A stretch of 64,000 nucleotides of DNA from Pleomorphovibrio marinus (GTDB lineage Bacteria; Bacteroidota; Bacteroidia; Cytophagales; Cyclobacteriaceae), in assembly GCF_003347495.1 (NCBI RefSeq), contig NZ_QCXY01000014.1, positions 1 through 64,000 of the forward strand, in the 5' to 3' direction. The notes beneath the pieces were generated by a model. That model was not told the origin of the DNA. It made no database searches and was given only the letters and a program-made list of their open reading frames with translations. Shown here in pieces: positions 55,601 to 64,000 of the stretch (within the stretch, counting starts at the first letter, position 1; the number at the start of each line of letters is the position of its first letter). Both the position numbers and the translations under genes were made by a program.

Positions 55601-56872
55601 AGCGAAAAACTGGAAAAGATCATTTCCAACCTGCTTTCCAATGCGTTTAAATTCACGCCCAAAGGTGGGGAGGTGGTTTTCCGGGTGGATGTTGGGCCAT
55701 TGGAGAATGGAATCCATCACCTTCAAATTGCGGTAAAGGATACAGGAATCGGCATTCCAAAGGAAAAACTGACCCATATTTTTGAACGGTTTTATCAGGT
55801 GGAGTCAGCTTCCACCCGCGCTTATGAGGGCACCGGGATAGGCCTTTCATTGGTACATGAGCTTGTAAGGTTGCAAGGAGGAGATGTTTCGGTAATAAGC
55901 GAACCCGGTCAGGGCTCAGTTTTTGAATTGACCCTGCCGCTAAAACCTGTCCCTGCAATTGATATTCCCTTGCCCAAATCCGAAATACCGCTGACACTGG
56001 CACAAGAACCAAACATTCTTACCCCCTATTCTACCAAGAATGGAACCTTCACCCCCCCTAAATCCCACCGACCATTAGTTTTGGTGGTGGAAGACAATCC
56101 GGAAATGCGGCAGTTTATTGGGGAGAACTTGAAAGAAAATTACCGGATATCAGAGGCCGAAAACGGCAAAATCGGTATTGAAAAAGCAGTGGAACTGATG
56201 CCCGACCTCATCCTCAGCGATGTGATGATGCCGGATTTGGACGGGGTGACCCTTTCCGACCAACTAAAAAAGGATGAAAGGACCAGCCATATTCCCATCA
56301 TCCTGTTGACCGCCCGTGCGGACAAGGACAGTAAACTGGATGGGTTGGAAACCGGGGCGGACGATTACCTGACCAAACCCTTTCAGATGGAAGAGCTACT
56401 GGTAAGAATTAAAAATCTCATCAAATCCAGGAAATTATTAAGGATGAGATACAGTCAGTCCTTTTCCCTTGAACCATCGGAAATCACGGTTACCTCCACC
56501 GATGAGCGCCTGCTGACTCGTCTTCTTTCCATCATGGAAGATAACCTTTCCAATCCAGAGTTTGATGTGGAAAGGTTGAGTAGAGAAATCGGCATGAGCA
56601 GGGTAAACCTGCACCGGAAGCTCAAAGCGCTTATCGACCAGGCCCCTACCGAATTCATAAGGACTTTTCGTATGAAACGGGCAGCTTGTTTATTAGCTAA
56701 GGATTATGGGAACATCAGTGAAGTAGCTTTCAACCTGGGCTTTAACAGCCTCACCTATTTCAGCCGTTCCTTCAAGCAGTATTATGGTGTTACGCCTACC
56801 GAATTTGTAGGGGAGAAAAAGAGAAATAAAGAAGTTGGTTTGAAACCAACGCCTTTTAAATCTAAAATTTAA
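52679..56872 (+). CDS. Hybrid two-component system (propeller sensor, kinase, receiver, AraC HTH)
   Basis: 1397 residues with a signal peptide ending GMGQ. About twelve to fourteen periplasmic propeller blades (FIWIGTQDGLNRFDGYTF, LWVGTFYHGLFKI, YIWVGTQDGLKKI) and a Y_Y_Y domain (about 710-800; GNYVFRVKGSNNDGVWNE) precede one TM helix (about 812-832). Inside: HisKA with SSFFANISHEFRTPLTLISG (phospho-His near 870), HATPase (NLLSNAFKFTPKGGEV, DTGIGIPKEKL), receiver LVLVVEDNPEMRQFI with phospho-Asp in LILSDVMMPDLDG (near 1180), and an AraC HTH (about 1275-1375). It probably senses a breakdown product and controls the adjoining receptor locus, now broken. Confidence 0.95.
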   Translation: MIRFWNISLILVAVFPGIGMGQHDNISFNHLTINDGLSHNNVVSIIQDKKGFIWIGTQDGLNRFDGYTFKAYQYSYKDTSSLSKNPIRVVYEDGQGFIWVGTSGGGLNRFDPWSETFSHITLSLTSSLGEESAITTVTLVEDRFGYLWAGTMDGLFRIDLTSFEAINVPLGEATNTAINKVYLDSEESLWVGTFYHGLFKIRLEENGNIYSESLMQWKHDENNEESLGSNTVMSIIEDHKGFLWIAHINGLDQWDKKSNIFHHFKHNPEDSTSISTNYLSSSMAEDALGNLWVSSSQGLNKLGPDRKHFSRYCHDPNDPNSLSSNEILPILIDKTGVIWIGTINGGINRMLQTKQPFDHYKNDPEIPFSLKSNHVRVILEDSEEVVWVGTEGGGLNKLDRKNNTFYHYLNDPHNPISLMTNNVSALLEDRNGVFWIGYAGGNYFKKVGGLSVMDRDKGEFTHIPIQASERTGSADREVLTIFEDSDGYIWVGTQDGLKKIHPRTKKIEHFFSGDKKEGIISDHHCLSIFEDRLGYLWIGTGSIALNRMNRKTGEIIHYSQGPLNPNSISSHSVRHIQDDSKGNLWLATYGGGLCHFDLEKEIFTAYTIEDGLPGNTINRIEIDAEGNLWLSTNKGICRFNPITKEILTFDASDGLQSNQFATGHLNLGSSFKGKDGRLYFGGINGLNAFYPDQIRVNEKIPPIVITEFRVLDQPLSGWKEKEVEGITLAHQQKFISFEFSALNFINSHKNQYAYKLENFDEDWIYSGTRRYASYTNLNPGNYVFRVKGSNNDGVWNETGTSMAITILPPWWQTWWAYSLYVALGILTLLGMRKAVVNRERLKGDLKLQMMEAEKMHELDRTKSSFFANISHEFRTPLTLISGTVEKLKNKDENLSKRDKDYGLIHRNASRLHQLINQLLDLSKLEAGKLKVDEQPGEIVSFLRRCAGSFVSLFESKQITYKIEMDESLVYVYFDSEKLEKIISNLLSNAFKFTPKGGEVVFRVDVGPLENGIHHLQIAVKDTGIGIPKEKLTHIFERFYQVESASTRAYEGTGIGLSLVHELVRLQGGDVSVISEPGQGSVFELTLPLKPVPAIDIPLPKSEIPLTLAQEPNILTPYSTKNGTFTPPKSHRPLVLVVEDNPEMRQFIGENLKENYRISEAENGKIGIEKAVELMPDLILSDVMMPDLDGVTLSDQLKKDERTSHIPIILLTARADKDSKLDGLETGADDYLTKPFQMEELLVRIKNLIKSRKLLRMRYSQSFSLEPSEITVTSTDERLLTRLLSIMEDNLSNPEFDVERLSREIGMSRVNLHRKLKALIDQAPTEFIRTFRMKRAACLLAKDYGNISEVAFNLGFNSLTYFSRSFKQYYGVTPTEFVGEKKRNKEVGLKPTPFKSKI

Positions 56873-56995
56873 AGATTTATCTGATGATGATAATGTCCTC
56901 TCCTTCAAAATCTGTCCCATCCATTAATTTAGGGTTTCCTTGAGTATTCGTAACCCACAGATAATCAAGTGATAAAGCAAAATATTTTTTGTTAA

Positions 56996-57038
56996 AAAAC
57001 CCCGAAAAAGGCCCGTTAGGGCTTGTTTCCGGGGTTTT
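56996..57038. other. Strong hairpin at the insertion-sequence edge
   Basis: AAAACCCCG (56996-57004) pairs with CGGGGTTTT (57030-57038), with an inner GCCC/GGGC stem. It lies 36 bp before the dead transposase, as often seen where an IS blocks read-through transcription. It could equally end transcription of the kinase gene. Confidence 0.6.
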
Positions 57039-57073
57039 AGTTGTGTATTTTGAAGCTACGAAACTCAAATACA

Positions 57074-57880
57074 ATGAAAGATACTCCACAACTCCGCATT
57101 TTCCAAGACTTTCAGGAATTTATTCCAAAATGGTACATTTTCAAGAATTTGTTTTTGGGAAAACTCCACGACACCATGCCCTGGGAGGAACTGGCAGCCT
57201 GTCTCCCCCCCGAAAACCAGGGGCCCGGCGCACCCAAGTGGTTTGACGCAAAGGGGATGTTCGCCCTGATGTTCCTCAAGTCCTATTTTGACCTCAGCGA
57301 CGAAAAACTGGTTGAGCATTTCAATACCGACTGGGGCATACAGCTTTTCTGCGGCAAGCTCCTGAAGGAAAAACAGCTGATAAGGGATTCGGGCATCGTC
57401 GGCAGGGTACGGACATACGTGGCCGAACATGCCGACTGGCAGAGGGTGCAGGAAGTACTCCTGGCTTACTGGAAGGGGGACATTGACAACACCCACGTGC
57501 TTTTCATGCCTGCCTGCCGCAGGCAGGGACGCCTCCTGTTATGAAAGCTATATCCGTTTCCCTACGGACATGAAACTGCTCTAGGAATGCTGCCAATGGG
57601 TATTCGAGAAGCAACTTTTCAAGGTCTGCAATTCCCCAAAAAAAGCCCCAAGGGGTAATCAAAGGCTGAAAAGATACTAAGCGGTGAAATATCCAATCAA
57701 CGGTCCACGGTAATGGAAGGCGTGTTCGGGGACCACAAAAACCACTATGGGCTGAGGAAAATAAGGGTCAAGGGAGAGAAGAAGGAAAAGTAGATGGTGT
57801 TTTTCGCCACCATGACGACCAACGCCGTAAAGATTACCAAGCGAAGGGAGAAAAAAGAATCCCCCCCCTCAACTTCCCTG
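57074..57880 (+). mobile_element. Degenerate insertion sequence with DDE-type transposase (DUF772-like)
   Basis: From ATG 57074: MKDTPQLRIFQDFQEFIPKW and FDAKGMFALMFLKSYFDLSD match the N-terminal DUF772 region of IS1182/IS5-group transposases. A 19-bp palindrome at 57509 shifts frame after VLFM; the proper frame continues DASCYESYIRFPTDMKLL and hits TAG where TGG (Trp) is expected. A large internal deletion removes the DDE core, and the tail is recognisable as STVMEGVFGDHKNHYGLRKI, broken by another TAG. The element is dead. I could not fix its terminal inverted repeats. Confidence 0.85.
57509..57527. repeat. 19-bp palindrome inserted in the transposase
   Basis: CCTGCCTGCCGCAGGCAGG sits between the codons ATG (57506) and GAC (57528). 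Taking it out restores the expected VLFM-DASCYESY reading. The sequence resembles the CCTGCCTGG...GCAGG blocks nested in the ATGAAATCGAGC repeats. Confidence 0.88.
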
Positions 57881-57929
57881 TTATCATCCTTTCGCCCATA
57901 GACGATCTCATTACCATCCGGGATTCAGC

Positions 57930-59402
57930 CTAAAACTCATAAGCAATCCCCAGCCTAAAATTCCTGTTGTAAATTTCCGTAGCACCCGGAAGCCTTAAAG
58001 GTTCGGTCAAACCTGACCTCCACTCAGTGGAAAGAGTAAACATAAAAACCTGAAAACCAAGCTGCAAACTTAACCCCCACTCCTGATCAGGCAATTCCAC
58101 AGATGAACCTAATCCTTGTTGGGCACCTTCTGATAAACGTTGTCTTAAATGCTGCCTAAAATAAGGGCCAACACCGGTAAAGATTCTGAACAAACCATCT
58201 TTTGAATAAAAGGGAGTAACGCGGACCAGAGCGGGAACTGTAATGGAATGTCTTCTAAACCTTTCCCCCTCCACCAAACTTCCATTCAAGTCATAAAGTG
58301 TACTCACCGTAACCTCAAATGTGGGGCTTATTCTTACCCTACTGTAAATACCTGCTTCTACGGCCAACACCCCAAATTCACGGTAAGAATCTGTCCTGTT
58401 GATATTACGTGAAGCACCAATGCCAATTTGGGCACCAAACCTGAACGGTTTTCCGTACTTGGCAGACTTGGCATCGAATATTCTAGAAGGTTTCATTGTG
58501 GACGAATTGGCCATTTCCAATATCAATCCCGTCATAAATGAGCTGATTTTGGCCATACCCTCATAATCCAACAAGTCAGCAGTATCCTCCGGTTGGTGAT
58601 AGGGAGATTTCAGTCCGGTACTTACATAAATAGCCGGTATCCCGACTTTTCCAAATGGCCAGGTATCTGTAGCCCTTTCTATTTCAAACTTGGTTTTTAC
58701 AGGGATTTCCTGACGCCCTTGCGCCAAAGCCAGCAGTTCATCCGCATTCTCCAAAGTCTGCCAACCCTTCAATTTCAATTTATTTACTGTATCGAACATG
58801 CCGATCATGTCCAGACTGAACATGGCTTTGATGGCATCATTAGAAAAAGGTTTCTGTGCATTAACGAAATACTCTGAGCCTATCAGACCGCTTTCCTCCG
58901 CATCAAAAGCTACAAAGACCAAACTTCGCTGTGGTTGCTCTTCGAAGGCTAAAATAAGCCTCGCTATCTCCAATATTCCTGCCACCCCTGAGGCATTGTC
59001 ATCAGCGCCCGGAAAAATCGTTTTGGGGCCATCCTCATCCAATTTATATCCCAAATGATCAAAATGGGCACCAATCACAATGTATTCTTCTTTCAGTTCC
59101 GGATGAGCACCAGGAATCATCCCCACCACATTTTTTCCCTTAAGTTGGACCAAATTGGCCCTAAAGTCAAAATAGTGGAAATAAGAACCTTCCTGAAAAG
59201 GTTGCAGTCCCATTTCACGCATCTCATTTTCAATATAGCGGATGGCTTTCTGCCGCCCTTCCGTACCCAGCCCCCTTCCCTCAAGGGAGTCAGAAGCCAA
59301 CACTTGCACATGCCTTTCCAACCTTTGCGGAAGGTTTTCCTGCGCATAAAGATGAATGATGGAAAATAAAAGAAAGGATAAGGTAAGTGTAGGTTTTTGC
59401 AT
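57930..59402 (-). CDS. M28 metallopeptidase fused to an outer-membrane beta-barrel-like domain
   Basis: 490 residues with a signal peptide ending LYAQ. Residues about 30-320 are an M28 aminopeptidase: IVIGAHFDHLGYK (His), PGADDNASGVAGILEIARLI (bridging Asp), FVAFDAEESGLIGSEYF (Glu pair), SLDMIGM (Asp), and SPYHQPEDTADLL (His). After MKPSRIFDAKSAKYGKP the C-terminal about 160 residues alternate polar and hydrophobic residues like an eight-strand barrel (FGAQIGIGASRN, VEAGIYSRVRI, FRIFTGVGPYF) and end in an aromatic residue (NFRLGIAYEF), as outer-membrane barrels do. The peptidase may be tethered to the outer membrane, which is inferred. A palindromic repeat lies upstream. Confidence 0.87.
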   Translation of the reverse strand: MQKPTLTLSFLLFSIIHLYAQENLPQRLERHVQVLASDSLEGRGLGTEGRQKAIRYIENEMREMGLQPFQEGSYFHYFDFRANLVQLKGKNVVGMIPGAHPELKEEYIVIGAHFDHLGYKLDEDGPKTIFPGADDNASGVAGILEIARLILAFEEQPQRSLVFVAFDAEESGLIGSEYFVNAQKPFSNDAIKAMFSLDMIGMFDTVNKLKLKGWQTLENADELLALAQGRQEIPVKTKFEIERATDTWPFGKVGIPAIYVSTGLKSPYHQPEDTADLLDYEGMAKISSFMTGLILEMANSSTMKPSRIFDAKSAKYGKPFRFGAQIGIGASRNINRTDSYREFGVLAVEAGIYSRVRISPTFEVTVSTLYDLNGSLVEGERFRRHSITVPALVRVTPFYSKDGLFRIFTGVGPYFRQHLRQRLSEGAQQGLGSSVELPDQEWGLSLQLGFQVFMFTLSTEWRSGLTEPLRLPGATEIYNRNFRLGIAYEF

Positions 59403-59429
59403 ATGTTAATTATTGTTTTTCAGTAATCT

Positions 59430-59460
59430 CCTGTCAGACGGTTTAAAACCGTCTGACTGT
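59430..59460. repeat. CAGACGGTT palindrome before the M28 gene
   Basis: CTGTCAGACGGTTTAAAACC then GTCTGACTG is the best palindrome of this family, 28 bp upstream of the ATG at 59402 (minus strand). The rest of 59461-59701 shows nothing I can name. Confidence 0.85.
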
Positions 59461-59701
59461 TAGTCTTGTCTGCACAAATGGAGAATCCTTAATTGGTCAG
59501 GCGGGTTGCCACTATAATCATGCACTTATGTATCGCTAAATAAATGCCTGACAGCTCCTATTAAGGCGCAATTTCAAATTCTTAGAAAGAGCTAATATCC
59601 TAAACTAGGCGAAAAAATCAGTTTAAATTTGTGCCAACAAAGTATAGTTTTATGACAATATCAAATTGGAATTCCTTTTACTTTTTAAAAATAACATCAT
59701 A

Positions 59702-60703
59702 TTACAACCACTCCCTTAAAAACTGCAGAATATCCTCCCTCATTTCCTCTGTTTCTTCATGCCCCACATCATAAATCTTTAATTTCCAGGCTTCAGGGGC
59801 TCCTTCTGCCGCATAGACTGCTTTGAGTTCTTTATCGATGATTTCCAGCCCTTCCAAAGGGGTCAAGGGATCGAACTTGCCCGCAAGCCCCAAATGTGGC
59901 CTGGGGGCTATCAGGGCATTGATGGAAGAGGTGGTAAAATGGTTGAGCAAATCGGGCACGTAATAATAGATACCATGTAGGCGCAAATCTCCCTTTTCCA
60001 CTAGGGTGTGAAAATCAGTAAGACAGTTTAAATCCACCACTACTTTGATCCGCTCGTCCAGGGCACCCAGCCACCAGGCCATGGTACTGCCCATGGACAT
60101 ACCCATGGTGGCCACCCTGTCTGGATCAATATCCTCCCTGCCCAGCAGGTAATCCAGTGCCCTCAGATTGTCATACACCATCATTCCGAACATCACCTGT
60201 CCCTGCCAGAGCATCTCCTTGAAAAGATCCACTTCAGGCCTCCCAGATCGCTCCCCAAAACCCCAAGAATCAATGCAAAGTCCGGCATATCCTTCTTTCG
60301 CCAAAGCAATGGCATAGGGAGGCGATTGCATTTCCTTTCTACCCAAGATAAATTCATTTTTTCCTACTTCGTATTGACCGAAATGGGAATGATTGAATAA
60401 CACCACAGGAAGTCTGCCGGTTACATCCTTGGGTTTGGATAAATAGGCCGGCACCATCTCCAAGCCATTGATGTCGAGCAGTAATTTTTGAAGAATAACT
60501 CCTTCCTTTTCTTCAGTCGAAACTACTTTTACCGAAATAGGCCTATTCCGGTCCGGAAGCCTGCCCAACAACTCATAAAGCTGTTTTCGTTCTTGTTCCT
60601 TTGGAGTCAATTCATTCATATTTTTGGCGTTTTGGCTGAAGCCATCAAAGGCGTAAAACAAGGAAAAGCCAACTATAAGCAAGTAAAAACACAACTTTTT
60701 CAT
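59702..60703 (-). CDS. Secreted alpha/beta hydrolase (dienelactone hydrolase/acetyl xylan esterase-like)
   Basis: 333 residues with a signal peptide ending GFSQ. Core: PVVLFNHSHFGQYEVGKNEF, YAGLCIDSWGFGERSG, nucleophile VATMGMSMGSTMAWWLGALD (Ser near 200), acid LAGKFDPLTPLEG, His IYDVGHEETEEM. Family members cleave acyl or glycosyl esters in the periplasm. The substrate is not deducible. It lies between the M28 gene and pirin, all on the minus strand with gaps of 299 and 68 bp. Confidence 0.88.
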   Translation of the reverse strand: MKKLCFYLLIVGFSLFYAFDGFSQNAKNMNELTPKEQERKQLYELLGRLPDRNRPISVKVVSTEEKEGVILQKLLLDINGLEMVPAYLSKPKDVTGRLPVVLFNHSHFGQYEVGKNEFILGRKEMQSPPYAIALAKEGYAGLCIDSWGFGERSGRPEVDLFKEMLWQGQVMFGMMVYDNLRALDYLLGREDIDPDRVATMGMSMGSTMAWWLGALDERIKVVVDLNCLTDFHTLVEKGDLRLHGIYYYVPDLLNHFTTSSINALIAPRPHLGLAGKFDPLTPLEGLEIIDKELKAVYAAEGAPEAWKLKIYDVGHEETEEMREDILQFLREWL

Positions 60704-60771
60704 TTTGGGGAAGCTACGGGTCGGTAAGATGGAAGGAAAGAAATCATTTGGTCAAAAGAGTAAGCATTACC

Positions 60772-61683
60772 TTAGGACAAGGCTTCGGGATCAGGCCCCT
60801 TTGTTTTATATTTATCCTCCGGCAAGGGTATAAAGGTTTCATTGTCATTTGGGGGGAGAATAATCCTACCCTGCCTCCAATCCTCTTTTGCCTGTTCTAT
60901 TCTTTCCTTACTGCTGGAAACAAAATTCCACCAAATAAAGCGCTCCCCTAGTGGTTCCCCACCCAGCATCATCAGCGTGGATTTCTCCTTAGTGAGGATG
61001 TCTGGATCAGTACCTTTGGTAAAAACCAGCAATTGTCCGGCATAATAGGTATGACCCTGGACTTCCACGCTGCCCTTAGCCACATACACCCCCCTCTCCG
61101 CATGCTCCATAGGCAAATCAATCCTCATTCCCCTTTCCAACACCACATGAAGGTAAAACATGGGTGAACTGGTTTTTACTTCATTCTTCAACCCATAGGC
61201 TGTACCCGCAATCAACCTCATCCAGATCCCCTTATCCGTAAAAACAGGCAACTGGTTTATGGCGTAGTTATGGAAGGTAGGCGCAGCTTCCTCCTCATTC
61301 TCTGGCAAGGCAACCCAGGTCTGAATCATTTCCAACTCCCCTCCAGCCAAAGCCGATGGGTCCTCGAACCGCTCACTGTGGGAAATGCCCCTACCCGCCT
61401 TCATCCAGTTTACCTCTCCGGGTTTGATCACCTGTTCCACGCCTAGGCTATCCCTATGGGTCACTGACCCGCCAAAAAGATAACTTACCGTGGAAAGCCC
61501 TATATGGGGGTGAGGAAGCACATCCATGGAAGATGTTTTGGAGGAGGGCTTATCTACAGGGCCCGCATGGTCCATAAAGATAAAAGGCCCCACCATTCTC
61601 CTAAGCCTAAAGGGGAGTATCCGTTTTACCGCCAGACCGGGACCAATAGTTGCCTTTCTGGCATCAATTACTATGTCTAACAT
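60772..61683 (-). CDS. Pirin-family cupin protein
   Basis: About 303 residues from ATG 61683 (MLDIVIDARKATIGPGLAVK). The open frame to 61806 adds an unlikely 41-residue leader, absent from the family. The pirin signature FIFMDHAGPVDKP, VLPHPHIGLSTVSYLFGGSV and HRDSLG supply the metal-binding His/Glu of the N-terminal cupin, and the C-terminal cupin has HVVLERGMRIDLPMEH. Pirins are cytosolic; some have quercetinase activity. Function here is not determined. Confidence 0.88.
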   Translation of the reverse strand: MLDIVIDARKATIGPGLAVKRILPFRLRRMVGPFIFMDHAGPVDKPSSKTSSMDVLPHPHIGLSTVSYLFGGSVTHRDSLGVEQVIKPGEVNWMKAGRGISHSERFEDPSALAGGELEMIQTWVALPENEEEAAPTFHNYAINQLPVFTDKGIWMRLIAGTAYGLKNEVKTSSPMFYLHVVLERGMRIDLPMEHAERGVYVAKGSVEVQGHTYYAGQLLVFTKGTDPDILTKEKSTLMMLGGEPLGERFIWWNFVSSSKERIEQAKEDWRQGRIILPPNDNETFIPLPEDKYKTKGPDPEALS

Positions 61684-61931
61684 ACTAAAGAGGGTATAAT
61701 TGGTTCCTAAATTTAAAAAATAATGAGAGAGTTTAGAGAAATACTTATTTTTATTTGAATCAACAATTGGTACAATCATTCGATAACTAGATTGTATCAA
61801 AATCATCCAAATTTTATGTTACTGGCATTTAAAATCATGAAAAATACCCATAATTTGCAGGTTCTTAATTATGCCTATCGTAGTGACCAGGGATTTGAGA
61901 CATCCAAAAAAGTGTAGTAATTCAGTTTTAC

Positions 61932-64000
61932 ATGAAAAGAATACCTGTAATTTTCTCCATTTACGCTTGTATTGCGTTATTCCTCACCACAAGTTGCCAA
62001 CAGGAAAAATCCCCATTTGATATTTCTCCCGCTGATGCCTTGGATCCGAAGCGGATGGAGGAACCTTTTCCTTCTATCCGCATTCCGGAGGGAGTAGATA
62101 TGGAGTCGCCTCGTTGGAAAGGTATTGACCTCTCCCCCGCCCCACCTGTGGTTCCCTTATCGGCAACCCAGCAAAAGGAGACCTTCACCCTCAAGCCGGG
62201 CTACCGCATTGAGCCCATACTCACCGAACCACAAATCAGGGAACCAGCGGCGATCAGGTTTGACGGTAATGGCCGAATGTATGTCTTGGAGCTCAGAACC
62301 TATATGCAGGATATTGATGCGCAGGGGGAACTTTTGCCCGTGAGCAGAATCTCCAGATGGGAGGACAAAAACAACGATGGCATTTATGAAACCGGAGTGA
62401 TCTTTCTGGACAGCCTGGTATTCCCTAGGTTTGTAGTGCCCTTTGGTCCTAATACCATACTTTCCATGGAGTCCAATGAAGACCATGTTTACAAATATAC
62501 CGACACCAACAATGACGGAAAAGCCGACAAAAAAGAGCTTTTTGCCACAGGTCTGGGCCGATCAGGAAATGTAGAGCACCAGACCAGCTTCCTTACCTGG
62601 GCCATGGACAACTGGATGTACAGCACTTATAATTCCAAAAGGATACGTTGGACGCCTGATGGGGTAATCCAGGAACCCACCGGCAACCCCTATGGTCAAT
62701 GGGGAGTGACCCAGGACAATTACGGGCAGGTATGGTTTCAGGATGGAGCTGGGGGGGTGCCTCAAAACTTCCAATTTCCCATCGTATATGGCAATTATCA
62801 AGTAAAAGGGCAATTTAAGGATGGGTTTCGTGTTCCCTACAGCCTTGTCAAAATGGCGGATTTTGAGCCAGGAATGCGGGAAACAAAACCAGATGGTTCC
62901 CTCAACAATGTTACAGGTGCCGCAGGCAACGACGTTTTTCGAGGAGATAGACTTCCTAGAGAATTGGTAGGACAGTACTTCTACGGGGAACCCGTAGCAA
63001 GGATTGTGCGCCAAGTTAGGTCCGAAAAAGAGGAAGGCCTCACTTATATACAAAATGAATATATAGATTCAGAATCTGAATTTATACAATCCACAGATCC
63101 CCTCTTTAGACCGGTGGACATGGCCACCGCACCCGATGGTACCATGTATATCGTCGACATGTATAGGGGCATCATTCAGCAAGGAAACTGGACACAGGAA
63201 GGCAGTTACCTTCGTACCAAAATCAAGCAGTATCAAATGGATGATATCGTAGGGAATGGGCGTATCTGGAGGGTAACCTATGAGGGAATGCCCCGTAGCA
63301 AGGAAAAACCCCGCATGTATGAGGAATCACCAGCCCAATGGGTCAATCACCTGGAACACCCCAACGGATGGTGGAGGGATATGGCCCAACAGCTTTTGGT
63401 GCTCAAGCAAGATAGGTCTGTAGTTGAGGAACTTAGGAAAATGGCCCTGAGTTCGGATAATGAACTGGCCCGCATTCATGCCCTTTGGACTCTGGAGGGA
63501 CTGGGGGCACTAAAGGCCGATATGATACGGACATGGCTGAAAGATTCCAACCACCAACTACGCATTCAAGCCCTCAGGGCTGCAGAGACTTTGTATAAAT
63601 ATGGGGACTTAAGCCTGGCCTCTGATTTTAAACAAATGACAGAAGATGAAGAACCTTCAGTGGTGATCCAGGCAGTGCAAAGTGCCTATATTTTGAAGAT
63701 TGAAGGGATGGAGGATTTAATAAAAACAACGAGTCAATCTAACCAGTCTCCGGGGGTGCAACTGGTCAGCAGCCAATTGTCACAAAAAATGGAAGAAGCC
63801 CAAAAACTTGCAAACACCCAATTTTTGGCGCATGAGCAGGAATTGTTCCATAAGGGTAAGGACATCTATGACGGTTATTGTGCGGCCTGCCATGGGGTAA
63901 AAGGGTTAGGGACTCCCACAGGGGGTGAGGGAGGCGAATTGTTAGCCCCGGGATTTTCTGGCTCTCCCCGCATACAAGGGCATCCGGAATATGCCGTAAA
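61932..64000 (+). CDS. PVC-type heme-binding lipoprotein (truncated at right edge)
   Basis: Open frame of 689 codons from ATG 61932 to the window edge. The lipobox LTTSCQQEKS puts Cys near residue 18. A six-bladed glucose/sorbosone-dehydrogenase-like propeller (about 90-440; IEPILTEPQIREPAAIRFDG, RPVDMATAPDGTMYIVDMYR) is followed by HEAT-like helices (about 470-620), then a cytochrome c motif YCAACHGVKGLG (about 649). This order is typical of PVC-type heme-binding proteins acting in the periplasm, often near sugar-degrading enzymes. The heme domain is cut by the edge. Confidence 0.9.
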   Translation, partial: MKRIPVIFSIYACIALFLTTSCQQEKSPFDISPADALDPKRMEEPFPSIRIPEGVDMESPRWKGIDLSPAPPVVPLSATQQKETFTLKPGYRIEPILTEPQIREPAAIRFDGNGRMYVLELRTYMQDIDAQGELLPVSRISRWEDKNNDGIYETGVIFLDSLVFPRFVVPFGPNTILSMESNEDHVYKYTDTNNDGKADKKELFATGLGRSGNVEHQTSFLTWAMDNWMYSTYNSKRIRWTPDGVIQEPTGNPYGQWGVTQDNYGQVWFQDGAGGVPQNFQFPIVYGNYQVKGQFKDGFRVPYSLVKMADFEPGMRETKPDGSLNNVTGAAGNDVFRGDRLPRELVGQYFYGEPVARIVRQVRSEKEEGLTYIQNEYIDSESEFIQSTDPLFRPVDMATAPDGTMYIVDMYRGIIQQGNWTQEGSYLRTKIKQYQMDDIVGNGRIWRVTYEGMPRSKEKPRMYEESPAQWVNHLEHPNGWWRDMAQQLLVLKQDRSVVEELRKMALSSDNELARIHALWTLEGLGALKADMIRTWLKDSNHQLRIQALRAAETLYKYGDLSLASDFKQMTEDEEPSVVIQAVQSAYILKIEGMEDLIKTTSQSNQSPGVQLVSSQLSQKMEEAQKLANTQFLAHEQELFHKGKDIYDGYCAACHGVKGLGTPTGGEGGELLAPGFSGSPRIQGHPEYAV

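Noticed and set aside
61684-61806. Extended N-terminus of the pirin protein
   Set aside because: Pirins start near MLDIVIDARKA; the extension is AT-rich and looks like leader DNA.

Overview
The window looks like chromosomal DNA of a Bacteroidota bacterium, most likely order Cytophagales and close to the Cyclobacteriaceae. The family level is inference. The evidence is a type IX secretion (T9SS) C-terminal sorting domain, a one-protein hybrid two-component system, OMP_b-brl-type TonB-dependent receptors, many lipoproteins with Leu-Ser-Cys or Ser-Cys lipoboxes, PQQ dehydrogenases fused to cytochrome c, and weak Shine-Dalgarno signals. I found no rRNA, tRNA, CRISPR array or prophage block.

Layout. 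1-4610 (-): N-terminal 1536 codons of a giant secreted protein that ends in near-identical 79-residue MBG repeats and runs off the left edge. 5053-6255 (-): membrane-bound AraC regulator. 6256-7049: nested dispersed repeats. 7050-9114: small secreted or lipoprotein genes and one small cytosolic gene. 9326-22990 (+): a propeller/AraC regulator without a kinase, then a tightly packed four-gene operon (tail-collar protein, 2851-residue T9SS protein, a relative sharing one of its domains, a lipoprotein). 23120-32822: two PQQ/cytochrome c lipoproteins and a cluster in which a PEP-hydrolase-like TIM barrel and a Tm-1-like protein overlap, opposite a sigma-54 activator whose sensor is another copy of the TIM barrel. 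32833-36194: nucleoside hydrolase, CE15-like esterase, MiaE. 36660-41906: AraC regulator with a TonB-receptor-like extracytoplasmic domain, a TonB-dependent receptor and a serine hydrolase. 41907-49614: a 2-kb segment between 39-bp direct repeats, M3 and M14 peptidases and a broken M16 peptidase. 49880-56872: damaged TonB-dependent receptor and a full hybrid two-component system. 57000-57880: dead insertion sequence. 57930-64000: M28 peptidase/beta-barrel fusion, alpha/beta hydrolase, pirin, and a PVC-type heme-binding lipoprotein cut by the right edge.

Two themes stand out. First, at least four families of short palindromic or hairpin repeats are scattered through the window. They sit against start codons, nest inside each other, interrupt an M16 gene and a transposase, and supply in-frame peptides in a serine hydrolase. 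One 110-bp copy can be removed on paper to restore the M16 reading frame exactly, leaving a single TTTCAT/ATGAAA site. Second, the PEP-hydrolase/Tm-1-like pair matches the two halves of the plant Tm-1 protein and faces a sigma-54 regulator carrying a paralogous barrel, which suggests a self-contained metabolite-sensing system. Most gene content otherwise points to envelope-associated degradation and uptake of organic matter (peptides, glucuronate esters, sugars or alcohols) under membrane-tethered AraC regulators.
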